Shown here in pieces: positions 32,849-41,963 of a stretch of DNA of 64,000 nt (within the stretch, counting starts at the first letter, position 1; each line of letters opens with the position of its first letter). Origin of the DNA: AP-15 sp963747735. GTDB taxonomy: Bacteria; Pseudomonadota; Alphaproteobacteria; ATCC43930; CGMCC-115725. The DNA lies in NCBI GenBank assembly GCA_963747735.1, contig CAVVGE010000005.1, forward strand, positions 62,001 to 126,000, written 5' to 3'. The notes under the pieces were generated by a model, which did not search any database, was not told where the DNA came from, and saw nothing but the letters and a program-made list of their open reading frames with translations. Made by a program: the position numbers and the translations under genes.

Positions 32849-33516
32849 GAAAATTACGCCGACGCCACAGGCCGAGCAGCCCGGCTGCCAGGATCGTCCA
32901 GCCCGCCGGTTCGGCGACGGCCAACGGCGTGAATCGATAGGTCAACACTTCCGTCGTGTGCGCATCGGCGGTCTCCTCGACGGTTTCCGTCTCCAGGCCG
33001 GTCACGATCGGAAAGCTGGTGGCGGTCAAGGTCAGGAAAATTTGGCCGGCGCCGATGAACTCCGGCAAAGCCGCGCGGCGGCGGCGCCGCGACCGAACCG
33101 GCGACGGACGATCCGACGACCGCGTCGGTGGCGCCGGAAGTGCCGGCGAAGTCGAGGCTGCCGTCGAAGGCGGTCAGATGATGGGCCGGCCCGGGCGCGC
33201 TCGGGAACACTTCTACCGTCAGCGACGAGCTGCTGGTGGCGACGGTGACGCTCCCGGCGATGATGCCGGTGACCATATCCGGCGAGGCGCTGGTGTTCTC
33301 CACTCCGACCGTGCCGGAGAAGCTGGCCGTGAGATCGAGGGTCACCGAATCGAGCGTCCCGAGCGCCGGGTCGAACCGGTTAAACGGCAGCGGGGCGGCA
33401 AACGAGGTGCCGACATCGAGCAATGTCACGCCCTCGCTTTGCACGATCGTTCCGGCGAAGGCCGGCGGGCCGGTCAATGCGGCCATGGCGGCGCACGCGA
33501 TGATATAATATTTCAT
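32844..33516 (-). pseudogene. PEP-CTERM anchored exported protein, frameshifted
   Basis: The first frame starts with a signal peptide (MKYYIIACAAMAALTGPPAF) and a beta-rich domain (LDSVTLDLTASFSGTVGVEN, SVTVATSSSSLTVEVFPS) resembling the choice-of-anchor domains of PEP-CTERM proteins. Near 33068 the frame shifts by one base. The other frame carries LPEFIGAGQIFLTLTATSFP and ends with a PEP-CTERM sorting signal (VAEPAGWTILAAGLLGLWRR). The restored length is about 223 residues. A one-base indel in a G/C-rich stretch (GCCGCGCGGCGGCGGC) could be a sequencing error. GAGGGA precedes the ATG, and a GG-N10-GC sigma-54 element lies just upstream at 33544-33559. Confidence 0.8.
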
Positions 33517-33543
33517 GATTTTCCGTCCCTCGATTGCCGGCAG

Positions 33544-33559
33544 CGCAACAAGACCGCCA
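33544..33559 (-). promoter_or_regulatory. Sigma-54 (-24/-12) promoter of PEP-CTERM gene
   Basis: On the minus strand TGGCGGTCTTGTTGCG has the invariant GG-N10-GC spacing of RpoN promoters, with -12 TTGC intact. It lies 28 bases before the ATG of the PEP-CTERM gene, in the gap after the MBL hydrolase. The other PEP-CTERM gene in the window has a near-consensus element in the same position. Confidence 0.55.
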
Positions 33560-33568
33560 GAGAGCACA

Positions 33569-34345
33569 TCATGAGGGATCGGGCAATTCGATGATGAGCC
33601 CGTCCCGGCCGGGCTCGACACCCGCCGGCAATTCATTCGAAAGCTCGCGGTAATCGAGGGTTTGGTCCATATGGGTCAGCACCGCCCGGCGCGGACCGAT
33701 GCGGGCAATCCAGCCGAGGGTCTTGGCGAGATGGCTGTGGGTCGGGTGGGGCGCCCGGCGCAGGCAATCGACGATCCAGAAATCTATCCCGGCGAGCGCC
33801 GCAAAGGCTGCGTCATCGAGCTCGGTGACGTCTGTCGAATAGGCCATAGAGCCGCAGCGAAAGCCGAGTGTCGTGCTGTAGCCGTGGTCCTGGGCGAAGG
33901 GCACGATCTCGATCCCGGCTGCGGTGAACAGGCCGGCGATCTCGTGCGGGATCAGAGAGGGCCTGTAGTAGCGTCCGGGCTCGTCCGGCGGATCGAAGAC
34001 ATAGCCAAAGCGGCGGCGGATTTCGTCGAGTGTCCTGCGGTCGGCGTAGAGTGGGATCGGCTGCCGCATCGTCCGGTTGACCGCGCGCAGATCGTCGATG
34101 CCGTGCAAATGGTCGGCATGTGCGTGGGTCATCAGCACCGCGTCGATGTGCTCGGTTTGCGCGTCCAGCAGCTGCTCGCGCAAATCGGGCGAGGTATCGA
34201 TCAGGATCGTCTTGCCCTGCGCCTCGACCAAGAGCGAGGCGCGGCGGCGGCGGTTGCGCGTGTCGGCAGGATCGCACCGCCCCCAGCCAATTCCGATCGC
34301 TGGCACCCCGGTCGAAGCGCCGCAGCCGAGGACGGTAATTTTCAT
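33569..34345 (-). CDS. MBL-fold metallo-hydrolase (PhnP-like)
   Basis: This 258-residue metallo-beta-lactamase-fold hydrolase resembles PhnP-type phosphodiesterases. It begins MKITVLGCGASTGVPAIG, carries the zinc motif LMTHAHADHLHGIDDL, and has AQDHGYSTTLGFR and AVLTHMDQTLDY with further metal His/Asp. The gene directly after tatD and metG in alphaproteobacteria commonly encodes this protein; its physiological substrate is not established. The ATG overlaps the tatD stop, so it is translationally coupled to it. Confidence 0.9.
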   Translation of the reverse strand: MKITVLGCGASTGVPAIGIGWGRCDPADTRNRRRRASLLVEAQGKTILIDTSPDLREQLLDAQTEHIDAVLMTHAHADHLHGIDDLRAVNRTMRQPIPLYADRRTLDEIRRRFGYVFDPPDEPGRYYRPSLIPHEIAGLFTAAGIEIVPFAQDHGYSTTLGFRCGSMAYSTDVTELDDAAFAALAGIDFWIVDCLRRAPHPTHSHLAKTLGWIARIGPRRAVLTHMDQTLDYRELSNELPAGVEPGRDGLIIELPDPS

Positions 34346-35118
34346 GGCACGGGCGAACGTGCCTTGGTGAACAAGCGATAGAAATTAGCAGTTGTTGCAG
34401 CCGCTAATGCCTCAGGCGTCATTTCCTTCAGCGTTGCGACCGCCGCCGCGGTGGCCGCGACAAAGGCCGGTTCGTTGCGCCTGCCGCGATAGGGCACCGG
34501 AGCAAGATAAGGGCTGTCGGTTTCAACCAGCAGCCGGTCGAGCGGCAGATCGCGCACGATCGCGCGCAGTTCTGTGGCGTTCTTGAACGTGACAATCCCG
34601 GAAATCGAGATGTAGAAGCCCAATCTCAACGCCGCCTCGGCCAGGCCAGGCCCGCTCGAAAAGCAATGCATGACGCCGGGTGGCGGCCGTTCCTCGCCGA
34701 GAATCCGGGCAATCTCGTCGTCGGCTTCTCGGGCATGGATGACGAGCGGCAATCCGGTCGCGCGCGAAGCCGCGATATGGGCGCGGAACACCCGCTCCTG
34801 AACATCGCGCGGGCTCAGGTCATAGTGGAAATCGAGCCCGGTTTCGCCGATGCCGACGACTTTTGGATGTGCCGCCAGTTGCGCCAGCTGATCCGAGCCG
34901 AGCGTTGCATGGTCCTTGGCCTCATGCGGATGGACACCGACCGAGCACCAGATGTCGCGATCGGCCTCGGCGATCGCCAGCACGCTCGGGAACTCGTCGA
35001 GCCTCGTGCCGATCGTCAGCAGGGTAGCGACCCCGGCGGCATGGGCGCGGGCGACGATTTCCCGGCGCTCGGCCGGGGACTCTGCAAAATCGAGATGACA
35101 GTGGCTGTCGACCAGCAT
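34342..35118 (-). CDS. tatD: TatD-family metal-dependent hydrolase
   Basis: This is a TIM-barrel metallohydrolase of the TatD/YcfH family, associated with 3'-5' DNase activity. The 258-residue protein has MLVDSHCHLDFAESP with the first metal His pair, GIGETGLDFHYDLSPRDVQE, LPLVIHAREADDE, MHCFSSGPGLA and VETDSPYLAPVPYRG, so all metal ligands appear present. It lies 13 bases after metG on the same strand and overlaps the MBL hydrolase, the standard metG-tatD-MBL arrangement. Confidence 0.94.
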   Translation of the reverse strand: MLVDSHCHLDFAESPAERREIVARAHAAGVATLLTIGTRLDEFPSVLAIAEADRDIWCSVGVHPHEAKDHATLGSDQLAQLAAHPKVVGIGETGLDFHYDLSPRDVQERVFRAHIAASRATGLPLVIHAREADDEIARILGEERPPPGVMHCFSSGPGLAEAALRLGFYISISGIVTFKNATELRAIVRDLPLDRLLVETDSPYLAPVPYRGRRNEPAFVAATAAAVATLKEMTPEALAAATTANFYRLFTKARSPVP

Positions 35119-35131
35119 CGCCCGCCCTGCC

Positions 35132-36667
35132 CTACTCCGCCGCCGTCTCGACCAGGCGTGGGAAAATCCCCTCCGGCTTCGGCAGCACCGTCCCCGGTGT
35201 CAGCGGCGCCGCTCCGAGCGCCGCAAAATCGCGCAAGCCCTCGGCCACCGCCAGCTGGGCAAGCAACTTTTCTGAGGCAGTTGGAACAAACGGTTGCATC
35301 AGAATTGCGATGTGACGGATTACCTCGGCAAGGGTATAGAGCACGGTCCGCATCCGCGCTGGGTCGCTGCGCCGCAAGGCCCATGGCGCCTGCTCATCGA
35401 CATAGCGGTTGGCCTCTGCCACCACCCGCCAGATCGCTTCGAGCGCGAGATGGAACGCCGGCTCCCCGATGTGACCGCGGACTGTCTCGAGCAGGCCGTG
35501 CGCCGCTGCGAGCAATGCCCGATCGGCCGCGGCCAGCTCGTCCGGGCGCGGCACCGCAGCGCCGCAATCGCGGTTGATCATGACCAGGACGCGCTGCGCC
35601 AAGTTGCCGAAATCGTTGGCAAGGTCGTTGTTGAGCCGACCGATGACGGCGCGATGTGAAAAATCGCCGTCGGCGCCGAACGGCAGCTCGCGCAACAGGA
35701 AATAGCGCGCCGGGTCGACCCCATAGCGCGCGACGAGCTGATCGGGCGGGATGCCGTTGCCGAGCGATTTCGACATCTTTTGCCCCTCGATCGTCCACCA
35801 GCCATGGGCAAAGATGCGGCGCGGCGGGTCGAGCCCGGCGGCCATTAGAAAGGCCGGCCAATAAACCGCATGAAAGCGCAGGATGTCCTTGCCGACGACG
35901 TGATGCGCAGCGGGCCAGAATGTGGCAAAATCGGTAGAATTTACAGCTGGATAGCCGAGCTCCGTGATGTAGTTCATCAGCGCGTCGAGCCAAACATAGA
36001 TGACGTGCTTGGGGTCGCCGGGGACCGGGATGCCCCAGCTGAAGCTGGTGCGCGAGATCGAGAGGTCCTTGAGCCCGGACCTGACAAAGCTGATGACTTC
36101 GTTGCGCCGGCTGCGCGGTGCGATCGCGTCGGGGTTGGCGTCGTAATAGGCGAGCAGCCGGTCCTGCCAAGCCGACAAGCGAAAGAAGTAGTTGTCCTCT
36201 TCGTACCATTCGACATCGGCGCCGCTGGGCGCCTTGCCGCCGATCAGCTCGGATTCGTCATAGAAGGCTTCGTCGCGCACGGCGTACCAGCCGGCAAAGC
36301 GGCCGAGATAGATTTCTCCGCGCCGCTCCAGCTCTTGCCAGATCGCCTGCACGGCACGGGTGTGGCGCGGCTCGGTGGTGCGGATGAAATCGTCGTTGCT
36401 GATGTTGAGGAGCCGGGTCATGTCGCGAAACCTGGCCGAAACCTCGTCCGCGAACTGCTGCGGCGAGATCCCGCGGAGCCGCGCCGACTGCTCGACCTTT
36501 TGCCCGTGCTCGTCGGTTCCGGTCAGGAATTTGACGGGATGACCGTCGAGCCGCATGAAACGGGCCAGCGCATCGCACGCCACCGTCGGGTAGGCATGAC
36601 CCAGATGCGGCTGATCGTTGACGTAAAAAATCGGCGTCGTAACAAAAAACGGTTGCTGCGCGCGCAT
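35132..36667 (-). CDS. metG: Methionine--tRNA ligase
   Basis: This is methionyl-tRNA synthetase. The 511-residue enzyme begins FFVTTPIFYVNDQPHLGHAY with the HIGH-type motif HLGH, has the connective domain, then GWWTIEGQKMSKSLGNGI with the intact KMSKS loop, and an alpha-helical anticodon-binding domain. It lacks the C-terminal tRNA-binding EMAP-like domain, as do many alphaproteobacterial enzymes. ATG 36667 is chosen because GGAGAAGGCG lies directly upstream; earlier in-frame codons add an Arg/Pro-rich tail unlike the family. It follows holB by 77 bases. Confidence 0.96.
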   Translation of the reverse strand: MRAQQPFFVTTPIFYVNDQPHLGHAYPTVACDALARFMRLDGHPVKFLTGTDEHGQKVEQSARLRGISPQQFADEVSARFRDMTRLLNISNDDFIRTTEPRHTRAVQAIWQELERRGEIYLGRFAGWYAVRDEAFYDESELIGGKAPSGADVEWYEEDNYFFRLSAWQDRLLAYYDANPDAIAPRSRRNEVISFVRSGLKDLSISRTSFSWGIPVPGDPKHVIYVWLDALMNYITELGYPAVNSTDFATFWPAAHHVVGKDILRFHAVYWPAFLMAAGLDPPRRIFAHGWWTIEGQKMSKSLGNGIPPDQLVARYGVDPARYFLLRELPFGADGDFSHRAVIGRLNNDLANDFGNLAQRVLVMINRDCGAAVPRPDELAAADRALLAAAHGLLETVRGHIGEPAFHLALEAIWRVVAEANRYVDEQAPWALRRSDPARMRTVLYTLAEVIRHIAILMQPFVPTASEKLLAQLAVAEGLRDFAALGAAPLTPGTVLPKPEGIFPRLVETAAE

Positions 36668-36744
36668 CGCCTTCTCCAAAACCCGGATATGGGCCGGGGC
36701 CGGTCGCGATTCAGCGGGTCGCCGAGCGAGGGGCGGCGCGGGTT

Positions 36745-37803
36745 TTAACGCGAGAGATCGCAGATCGCAAAGAACGCGCCGAGGAACGCCTGCTTGCGGT
36801 CGAGGTTGAGCGTGTCGGTGCGTCCAAAATTGTTGGCGACCTCTTCGCGCAGAGCCGCCCATCGCGCCGGATCGGCACGCCCGGCAAGATGACGCACCGC
36901 CTCACCCTCCCCCGCAACAATCTCTTCCGCACCGAAGGTTCGCCGCGCACCTGCCATCGCCACCCGCGCCAGCAGCTGCAGCAACAGCGTGCTGGCGGCC
37001 CGATAGGCGTTTTCAGCATCGCGGCGGGCGAGCCGGTCGGCAAAGCCATGCAGCTTTGCCAGATCGACCTGCGGCGCCGATGCAATAAGCTCGGTCAGCG
37101 CGCGATATAGCTCGACCCCACCGGCATCGGCCAATTGCAGCGCTCGCCCAACGCTGCCGCCGGTCAGCACCGCCAACGTTTCACGTTCGGGGGCTGGGAG
37201 GTCGGGGCGTTGTTGCGCCAGGAGCCTTGCCGCCACCTCGGGAGCCGGTGGATCGAGCGGAAACCGCCGACAGCGCGACCGGATCGTCGGCAGCAGCTGC
37301 CCCGGGTTATGGCTGACCAGCAACAGCAGCGCCCGGCGCGGCGCCTCTTCGAGAATCTTCAATAACGCGTTGGCGGCGCTGCGGTTCATCTCTTCGGCGC
37401 CATCGACGATGACGATGCGCCAGCCGCCTTCGGCCGCCGTCAGGTGCAGGAACTGGGCAATATCGCGCGCATCCTCGGCCACGATTTCGCCGCGCAGCCG
37501 GCGCCGCTGCGGATCCCACTCGCGCTCGACGGTCAGCAAATCGGCGTGGCCACCGGCGGCGACACGGCGGAACACCCCGCTCTCGGGATCGATCGCCAGC
37601 CCCGCATCCGGTGCCGCCCGGTGCTCGACCGGCGCCAGCAGAAAGCGCGCCAACCGAAAGGCGAGCGTCGCCTTGCCGATCCCGCTCGGCCCACAAATCA
37701 AGATTGCATGCGGCAGCCGGCCTGCTTCGGCGAGCCGCCTCAGCGACGCCTCGGCGGTCTCGTGCCCGGCGAGCTCGGGGTTTGCCCGTGGTGCAATGCT
37801 CAC
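36745..37803 (-). CDS. holB: DNA polymerase III subunit delta'
   Basis: This is the clamp-loader delta' subunit. The 352-residue protein has LPHAILICGPSGIGKATLAF (P-loop), RIVIVDGAEEMNRSAANALLK and LEEAPRRALLLLVSHNPGQL with TIRSRCRRF, the sensor region shared with DnaX. The C-terminal collar domain follows. GTG 37803 overlaps the tmk stop (GTGA) and begins near the family N-terminus (SIAPRANPELAGHETAEASL); the ATG at 37842 would add 13 unusual residues. The tmk-holB pair is highly conserved. Confidence 0.93.
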   Translation of the reverse strand: MSIAPRANPELAGHETAEASLRRLAEAGRLPHAILICGPSGIGKATLAFRLARFLLAPVEHRAAPDAGLAIDPESGVFRRVAAGGHADLLTVEREWDPQRRRLRGEIVAEDARDIAQFLHLTAAEGGWRIVIVDGAEEMNRSAANALLKILEEAPRRALLLLVSHNPGQLLPTIRSRCRRFPLDPPAPEVAARLLAQQRPDLPAPERETLAVLTGGSVGRALQLADAGGVELYRALTELIASAPQVDLAKLHGFADRLARRDAENAYRAASTLLLQLLARVAMAGARRTFGAEEIVAGEGEAVRHLAGRADPARWAALREEVANNFGRTDTLNLDRKQAFLGAFFAICDLSR

Positions 37804-38447
37804 GGCAGTGCAGCGCCCAATCGAGCCTCGACCGCCGCCCAAACGACGCGCTGAACTGCCTTTGGCTCCGGCGCGGCGTCAATCAGAACGCACCGCGTCG
37901 GCTCGGCTGCCGCGATCGCTTCGAAGCCCCGGCGCAGTCGTTCGTGAAAGCCGTGGTCGAGCCGCTCGAAACGGTCGGCTGTCCCGGCGCGTGCCGCCGC
38001 CCGCGCGAGCCCGATCTCGACCGGCAGATCGAGGATTATCGTCAAGTCGGGGAGGAAATCGCGCAGAGCAAAGCGATGCAGCCAGCGGAGCTCCTCGAGC
38101 GGCAGCCCGCGGCCCCAGCCCTGATAAGCAAATGTCGAGTCGGCAAACCGGTCGCATACGATCCAGTCCCCGCACGCCAAGGCGGGGGCGATCAGCTTTT
38201 CGACGTGATCGCGCCGCGCTGCGACCAGCAGCAACGCCTCGCTCGCCGCGTCCCAGCGCTCGCCGTCGCCTTCGAGCAACAACCGGCGAACCGCCTCCGC
38301 ACCCGGCGAGCCGCCCGGCTCGCGCGTCGCGACCACCTTGATTCCCCTGTCTTGGAGCGTTGCGGCGAGCAGTGCGGCCTGCGTCGATTTGCCGGCACCC
38401 TCGCCGCCTTCAATGGTGATGAACCGGCCACGCCTGGCGTCGCTCAA
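37800..38447 (-). CDS. tmk: Thymidylate kinase
   Basis: This enzyme phosphorylates dTMP to dTDP. The 215-residue protein has RGRFITIEGGEGAGKSTQAA (P-loop), the VVATREPGGSPGAE dTMP-binding motif, CDRFADSTFAYQGWGRGLP and a LID region with AARAGTADRFE. TTG 38447 overlaps the stop of the preceding D-alanyl-D-alanine carboxypeptidase gene (TTGA) and has AGGCGG upstream; longer in-frame readings lie inside that gene and were discarded. Confidence 0.95.
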   Translation of the reverse strand: MSDARRGRFITIEGGEGAGKSTQAALLAATLQDRGIKVVATREPGGSPGAEAVRRLLLEGDGERWDAASEALLLVAARRDHVEKLIAPALACGDWIVCDRFADSTFAYQGWGRGLPLEELRWLHRFALRDFLPDLTIILDLPVEIGLARAAARAGTADRFERLDHGFHERLRRGFEAIAAAEPTRCVLIDAAPEPKAVQRVVWAAVEARLGAALP

Positions 38448-39658
38448 TGCCGCCTGCCCCAGACGAGATAGCCGGCGAGCGTGGCGACCCGGCCGATCGC
38501 GTCCATCCGGCCGACATCGGCGGCGGCGATGAGCGGCACCTCGATCGGCGCCGTGTCCGGGGCGGTGACGACGAGCTTGCCCAGCGTTTCGCCCTTTTTG
38601 ACCGGCGCCGGCACAGGGGCCTCGTAATCGGCGGTAACTTTCATCTCTTTGCGCGATTTGCGCGGCAAGGTGACGACCACATCCTTGGCCACCGTCAATG
38701 GCACCCGCGCGGCGGCGCCGAGCCATACCGGCGCCTCATCGACGGTGTCGCCGGCGGCGACGAGCTTGTAGTCGTTGAACTCGCGGAACGCCCAGTCGGC
38801 CAACCTCTCGCTTTCCTGCGCGCGCGCCCTCATCGTCGGCAGGCCATTCAGCACCATGACGATGCGACGCCCGCCGCGCACCACCGAGGCGGTCAGGCTG
38901 TAGCCCAATTCTTCGGTGTGGCCGGTTTTCAGCCCATCTGCGCCCATGTTTTTGTAGAGCAGCGGGTTGCGGTTTCCTTGCTTGATGTTGTTGAAGACAA
39001 ATTCGAGCTGGCCGTAGATCTTGTAATATTCCGGGAAATCCTTGATCGTGCGCAAAGCCAATGTTGTCAAATCCCGCGCGGTCATCCAATGATTCGGGTC
39101 GGGCAGCCCGTCGACATTGGCGAAATGGCTGTCCTTGAGCCCGATTTCCTTGGCTTTCTGGTTCATCAGCTCGACGAAAGCATCGACGCTGCCGGCCAGC
39201 CCCTCGGCCAACACGACGCAGGCGTCGTTGCCGGATTGAATGATCACCCCCTTGATGAGATCGTCGATGCTGACCCGGCCGCCGAGCGGCACAAACATTT
39301 TCGAGCCGCCGGTGCGCCAAGCGCGCTCGCTGACCGCGAGCTCGTCGGTCAATTTCGCCCGCCCCTCCTTGAGCAAGCTAAAGACGACATAGGCGGTCAT
39401 CAGCTTGCTCATCGAGGCGGGGGGCATGCGCTCGTCCGCAGCCTTGTCGAGCAACACGGTGCCCGTCTCGACTTCAACAATCAGCGCATGCTTCGCCTGG
39501 GTGTCGATGCCGATCGAAGACGGCGTTGGTGGCGCCGCGGGGGCCGCCGGCGTTGCCCTGCCCTTTGCGGCAAGGCTCGATGTCGGCGCAACCGCGAGAC
39601 CGAGCGCCAGGACCGCGATTGCCAGCCCGACCATATGCGGCGCCATGCCAAGCCTCAT
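38444..39658 (-). CDS. dacF: D-alanyl-D-alanine carboxypeptidase (DacF/PBP5 family)
   Basis: This periplasmic low-molecular-weight penicillin-binding protein trims the terminal D-Ala of peptidoglycan stem peptides. It has a signal peptide (VGLAIAVLALGLAVAPTSSLAA) and a Pro/Ala linker. The three active-site motifs are S-x2-K in MPPASMSKLMTAY, S-G-N in IIQSGNDACV, and K-T-G in DGLKTGHTEELG. The C-terminal PBP5-type beta domain (VTLPRKSRKEMKVTADYEAP) is present. The 404-residue length is normal. GGAGG lies 5 bases before ATG 39658; the ATG four codons later is also possible. Confidence 0.94.
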   Translation of the reverse strand: MRLGMAPHMVGLAIAVLALGLAVAPTSSLAAKGRATPAAPAAPPTPSSIGIDTQAKHALIVEVETGTVLLDKAADERMPPASMSKLMTAYVVFSLLKEGRAKLTDELAVSERAWRTGGSKMFVPLGGRVSIDDLIKGVIIQSGNDACVVLAEGLAGSVDAFVELMNQKAKEIGLKDSHFANVDGLPDPNHWMTARDLTTLALRTIKDFPEYYKIYGQLEFVFNNIKQGNRNPLLYKNMGADGLKTGHTEELGYSLTASVVRGGRRIVMVLNGLPTMRARAQESERLADWAFREFNDYKLVAAGDTVDEAPVWLGAAARVPLTVAKDVVVTLPRKSRKEMKVTADYEAPVPAPVKKGETLGKLVVTAPDTAPIEVPLIAAADVGRMDAIGRVATLAGYLVWGRRH

Positions 39659-39685
39659 TTCCGCCTCCGCCTTACGCCGTCCGTA

Positions 39686-40726
39686 TCAGTCGGCGACGAT
39701 GCGCGCCCCGGGATAGCCTCTGCCGGCGAGCCGCGCGATCATGCCTTCGGCCTCTGCTTCGCTCGCCAAAGGGCCGAGCCGGACCCGATAAACCTCGATC
39801 CCGTTGACCGACGCGCTCGTCACCCGGACGCTGCCCAAAGCCGCGATCCGCGATTGCACGCGCTCGGCGTTGTCGCGCATCGAGAACGCGCCCGCCTGGA
39901 TAAAAATGGCGCCTGCGGCATCGCCCGCGATCGGCGTCATCCTGCGCGGCAATGGCGGCATTTCTGCGACGACAACGGGGGCCGGCGGCGAGACCGTAGG
40001 AGGCGGGACCGTAGGCGGCGGGACCGTAGGGGCTGCGGCGGGCAGCGGAGCCGGTGGCGGGGCTGCGCGCGGCGGCGGAGATGAGGCGGGTCGCGGCGGC
40101 GGAGGTGGGGCTGCTGCGACGACCGGCGGGACCGCAACCGAACGCGGCGGCGGCGGCGGATACGGCAGATCCGGCGCCGCTGCGGCAACCGCGATGGCGC
40201 CCTCGCCGCGCATCGCCGCTGCGGCAACGCGGACGCTCTCTTCCTTGATGATTTTGACGCGCACGTTTGCCGTGCCCTTGGTCTCGAAGCCGAGCAGCTG
40301 GGCGGCCCGGCGCGACACGTCGATAATTCGCCCATTGGCATAGGGGCCGCGGTCGTTGACCCGCAGCTGCAGCTCGCGCCCGTTATCGAGATTGGTCACA
40401 GCGACGATGCTCGGCAATGGCAAGGTCGGGTGCGCGGCGGTCAGCCGGTTCAGGTCGAAGACTTCGCCGTTGGCGGTGTATTTCTCATTAAACGCCTCGC
40501 CGTACCACGACGCGACACCGGTCTTGTTGTAGTCGTAATCGACTTTCGGATAGTACCATATCCCGCCGACTTCGTACGGCGCTCCGATCTTGTAGCGCGC
40601 ATGGCCGGTCGGATAATAGCCCCCCGCCGCCTGATGGCCGCCGGTATGCGGGGTGCCGCAGGCCGCCAGCAGCAGCGCCATCGACAGCGCCGGCAAGGGG
40701 CTATGCCGATAAGCGGTCACCGCCAT
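39686..40726 (-). CDS. rlpA: RlpA-family septal-ring lytic transglycosylase lipoprotein
   Basis: This lipoprotein contributes to septal peptidoglycan processing. The N-terminus LPALSMALLLAACGTPHTGG has a lipobox (LAAC). It is followed by the double-psi beta-barrel domain with TGVASWYGEAFNEKYTANGE, NLDNGRELQLRVNDRGPYAN and GRIIDVSRRAAQLLGF. A long Pro/Ala-rich linker with repeated PPPTV units (40000-40060) leads to a C-terminal SPOR domain (AIFIQAGAFSMRDNAERVQS, YRVRLGPLASEAEAE) that binds denuded glycans. ATG 40726 is used; a GTG two codons later has GGAGG at better spacing. It lies 26 bases after the mltB-like gene. Confidence 0.93.
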   Translation of the reverse strand: MAVTAYRHSPLPALSMALLLAACGTPHTGGHQAAGGYYPTGHARYKIGAPYEVGGIWYYPKVDYDYNKTGVASWYGEAFNEKYTANGEVFDLNRLTAAHPTLPLPSIVAVTNLDNGRELQLRVNDRGPYANGRIIDVSRRAAQLLGFETKGTANVRVKIIKEESVRVAAAAMRGEGAIAVAAAAPDLPYPPPPPRSVAVPPVVAAAPPPPPRPASSPPPRAAPPPAPLPAAAPTVPPPTVPPPTVSPPAPVVVAEMPPLPRRMTPIAGDAAGAIFIQAGAFSMRDNAERVQSRIAALGSVRVTSASVNGIEVYRVRLGPLASEAEAEGMIARLAGRGYPGARIVAD

Positions 40727-40752
40727 CCTCCGCCGGCGCCGAGGTGTTGCGC

Positions 40753-41742
40753 TCACCCCCGCGCCATGCTGTCGGCGAGATAGCCGACAGCAGCGGCGAA
40801 ATAGGTGGATTTGTTCCACCGCATGATCGTGCGGAAATTATTGAAGACCAGCAGCGCCGGTCCGCTCTCGCCGCCCGGCAATACCAACGAGGCCTCCTCG
40901 CGGCCGGCGAGCGGCCCGGCATCGAGGCCGCGGACCCCCATCCGGCCCCATTCCCAGGCGGCCCGTCTGACCTCGAGCCCGGTAAAACGCGCGTCGAACC
41001 CCTGCGGCAGCACCACCTTGCGCCCCCAGCTCTCGCCGCCGCGCCAGCCGAGCCGGCTGATGAAATTGGCGATCGAGGCCAAGACGTCGGCCCGGTCATG
41101 CCAGATGTCGCGCCGCCCGTCGCCGTCGTAATCGACCGCATAGCCGAGATAAGTCGAGGGCATGAACTGGCACTGCCCCATCGCCCCCGCCCAAGAGCCG
41201 GTCATTGCGGTCGCCTGCACGTTCCCTTGGTCGATGATGCGCAGCGCCGATATCAGCTCGCCGCGAAAATAAGGGCCGCGCCTGCCCTCGTAGCCCAATG
41301 TGGCCAGCGAGGAGACCACCATGTAGTTGCCGGTGACCGCGCCGAAATCGCTTTCGAGGCCCCACAGCGCGACGATGATCCGCGGATCGACATTCCAGCG
41401 CCGCGCGATCGCATCGAGCAGCGCACGGTTGTCGAGGAGCTGCCGCCGCGCGTTTTCCTGACGCTGCGGCGAGACCGTCTTGGCGAGATACTCGGCAAAG
41501 GTCAGCACCCTCTCGGGCTGGTGCTGGTCGAGCTCGATCACATGCGGCAGGTATTCGGCGCCGCGCAACGCGGTATCGACGGTCGAACGGCGGATGCCGC
41601 GCGCCGCCGCCTCACGGCGCACCGCGTCGAGAAACGCATAGAAGCTTTCGGCGGCGGCCTCGGCCGGCGCCATCATTCCGAGCGGCGCCGCCAACAGCGG
41701 TGCCGCGATAAACAGCCGGCGGCTGACGCGGCCAAGCGTCAT
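40753..41742 (-). CDS. MltB-family lytic murein transglycosylase
   Basis: This 329-residue exported transglycosylase has a twin-arginine-like N-terminus (RVSRRLFIAAPLLAAPLG). It is followed by ESFYAFLDAVRREAAARGIR, VDPRIIVALWGLESDFG with the catalytic Glu, NYMVVSSLATLGYEGRRG, and AMGQCQFMPSTYLGYAVDYD, all MltB/SltB features. The C-terminal peptidoglycan-binding domain found in some relatives is absent. ATG 41742 has GGGGGG upstream. With rlpA and dacF it makes a run of peptidoglycan-processing genes. Confidence 0.92.
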   Translation of the reverse strand: MTLGRVSRRLFIAAPLLAAPLGMMAPAEAAAESFYAFLDAVRREAAARGIRRSTVDTALRGAEYLPHVIELDQHQPERVLTFAEYLAKTVSPQRQENARRQLLDNRALLDAIARRWNVDPRIIVALWGLESDFGAVTGNYMVVSSLATLGYEGRRGPYFRGELISALRIIDQGNVQATAMTGSWAGAMGQCQFMPSTYLGYAVDYDGDGRRDIWHDRADVLASIANFISRLGWRGGESWGRKVVLPQGFDARFTGLEVRRAAWEWGRMGVRGLDAGPLAGREEASLVLPGGESGPALLVFNNFRTIMRWNKSTYFAAAVGYLADSMARG

Positions 41743-41897
41743 CGCAGACCCCCCTTCGACACTTCGTCCCCGTCCGACTTTTGCCACAACCGGACCGGAT
41801 CGTGCAATTGCTCGCGGCCGATCGGGTGAAATCCTCGCCGATCAGGCCGTCGATCGGCAAAAAAGCGCTTGTCGCCGGGCGAATCGAGCGTGCAACC

Positions 41898-41926
41898 TTG
41901 ACAAAGCCCGGCGCCAAACGTAACCC
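41898..41926 (+). promoter_or_regulatory. Possible sigma-70 promoter of the oxidative cluster
   Basis: A perfect TTGACA (41898-41903) lies 17 bases before TAACCC (41921-41926), about 40 bases before the LigB-type gene. The -10 match is poor, so an activator may be needed. Confidence 0.35.
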
Positions 41927-41963
41927 CGGATCGAGCAAACGAGCTTGTTGGGAGGAGCGTTGC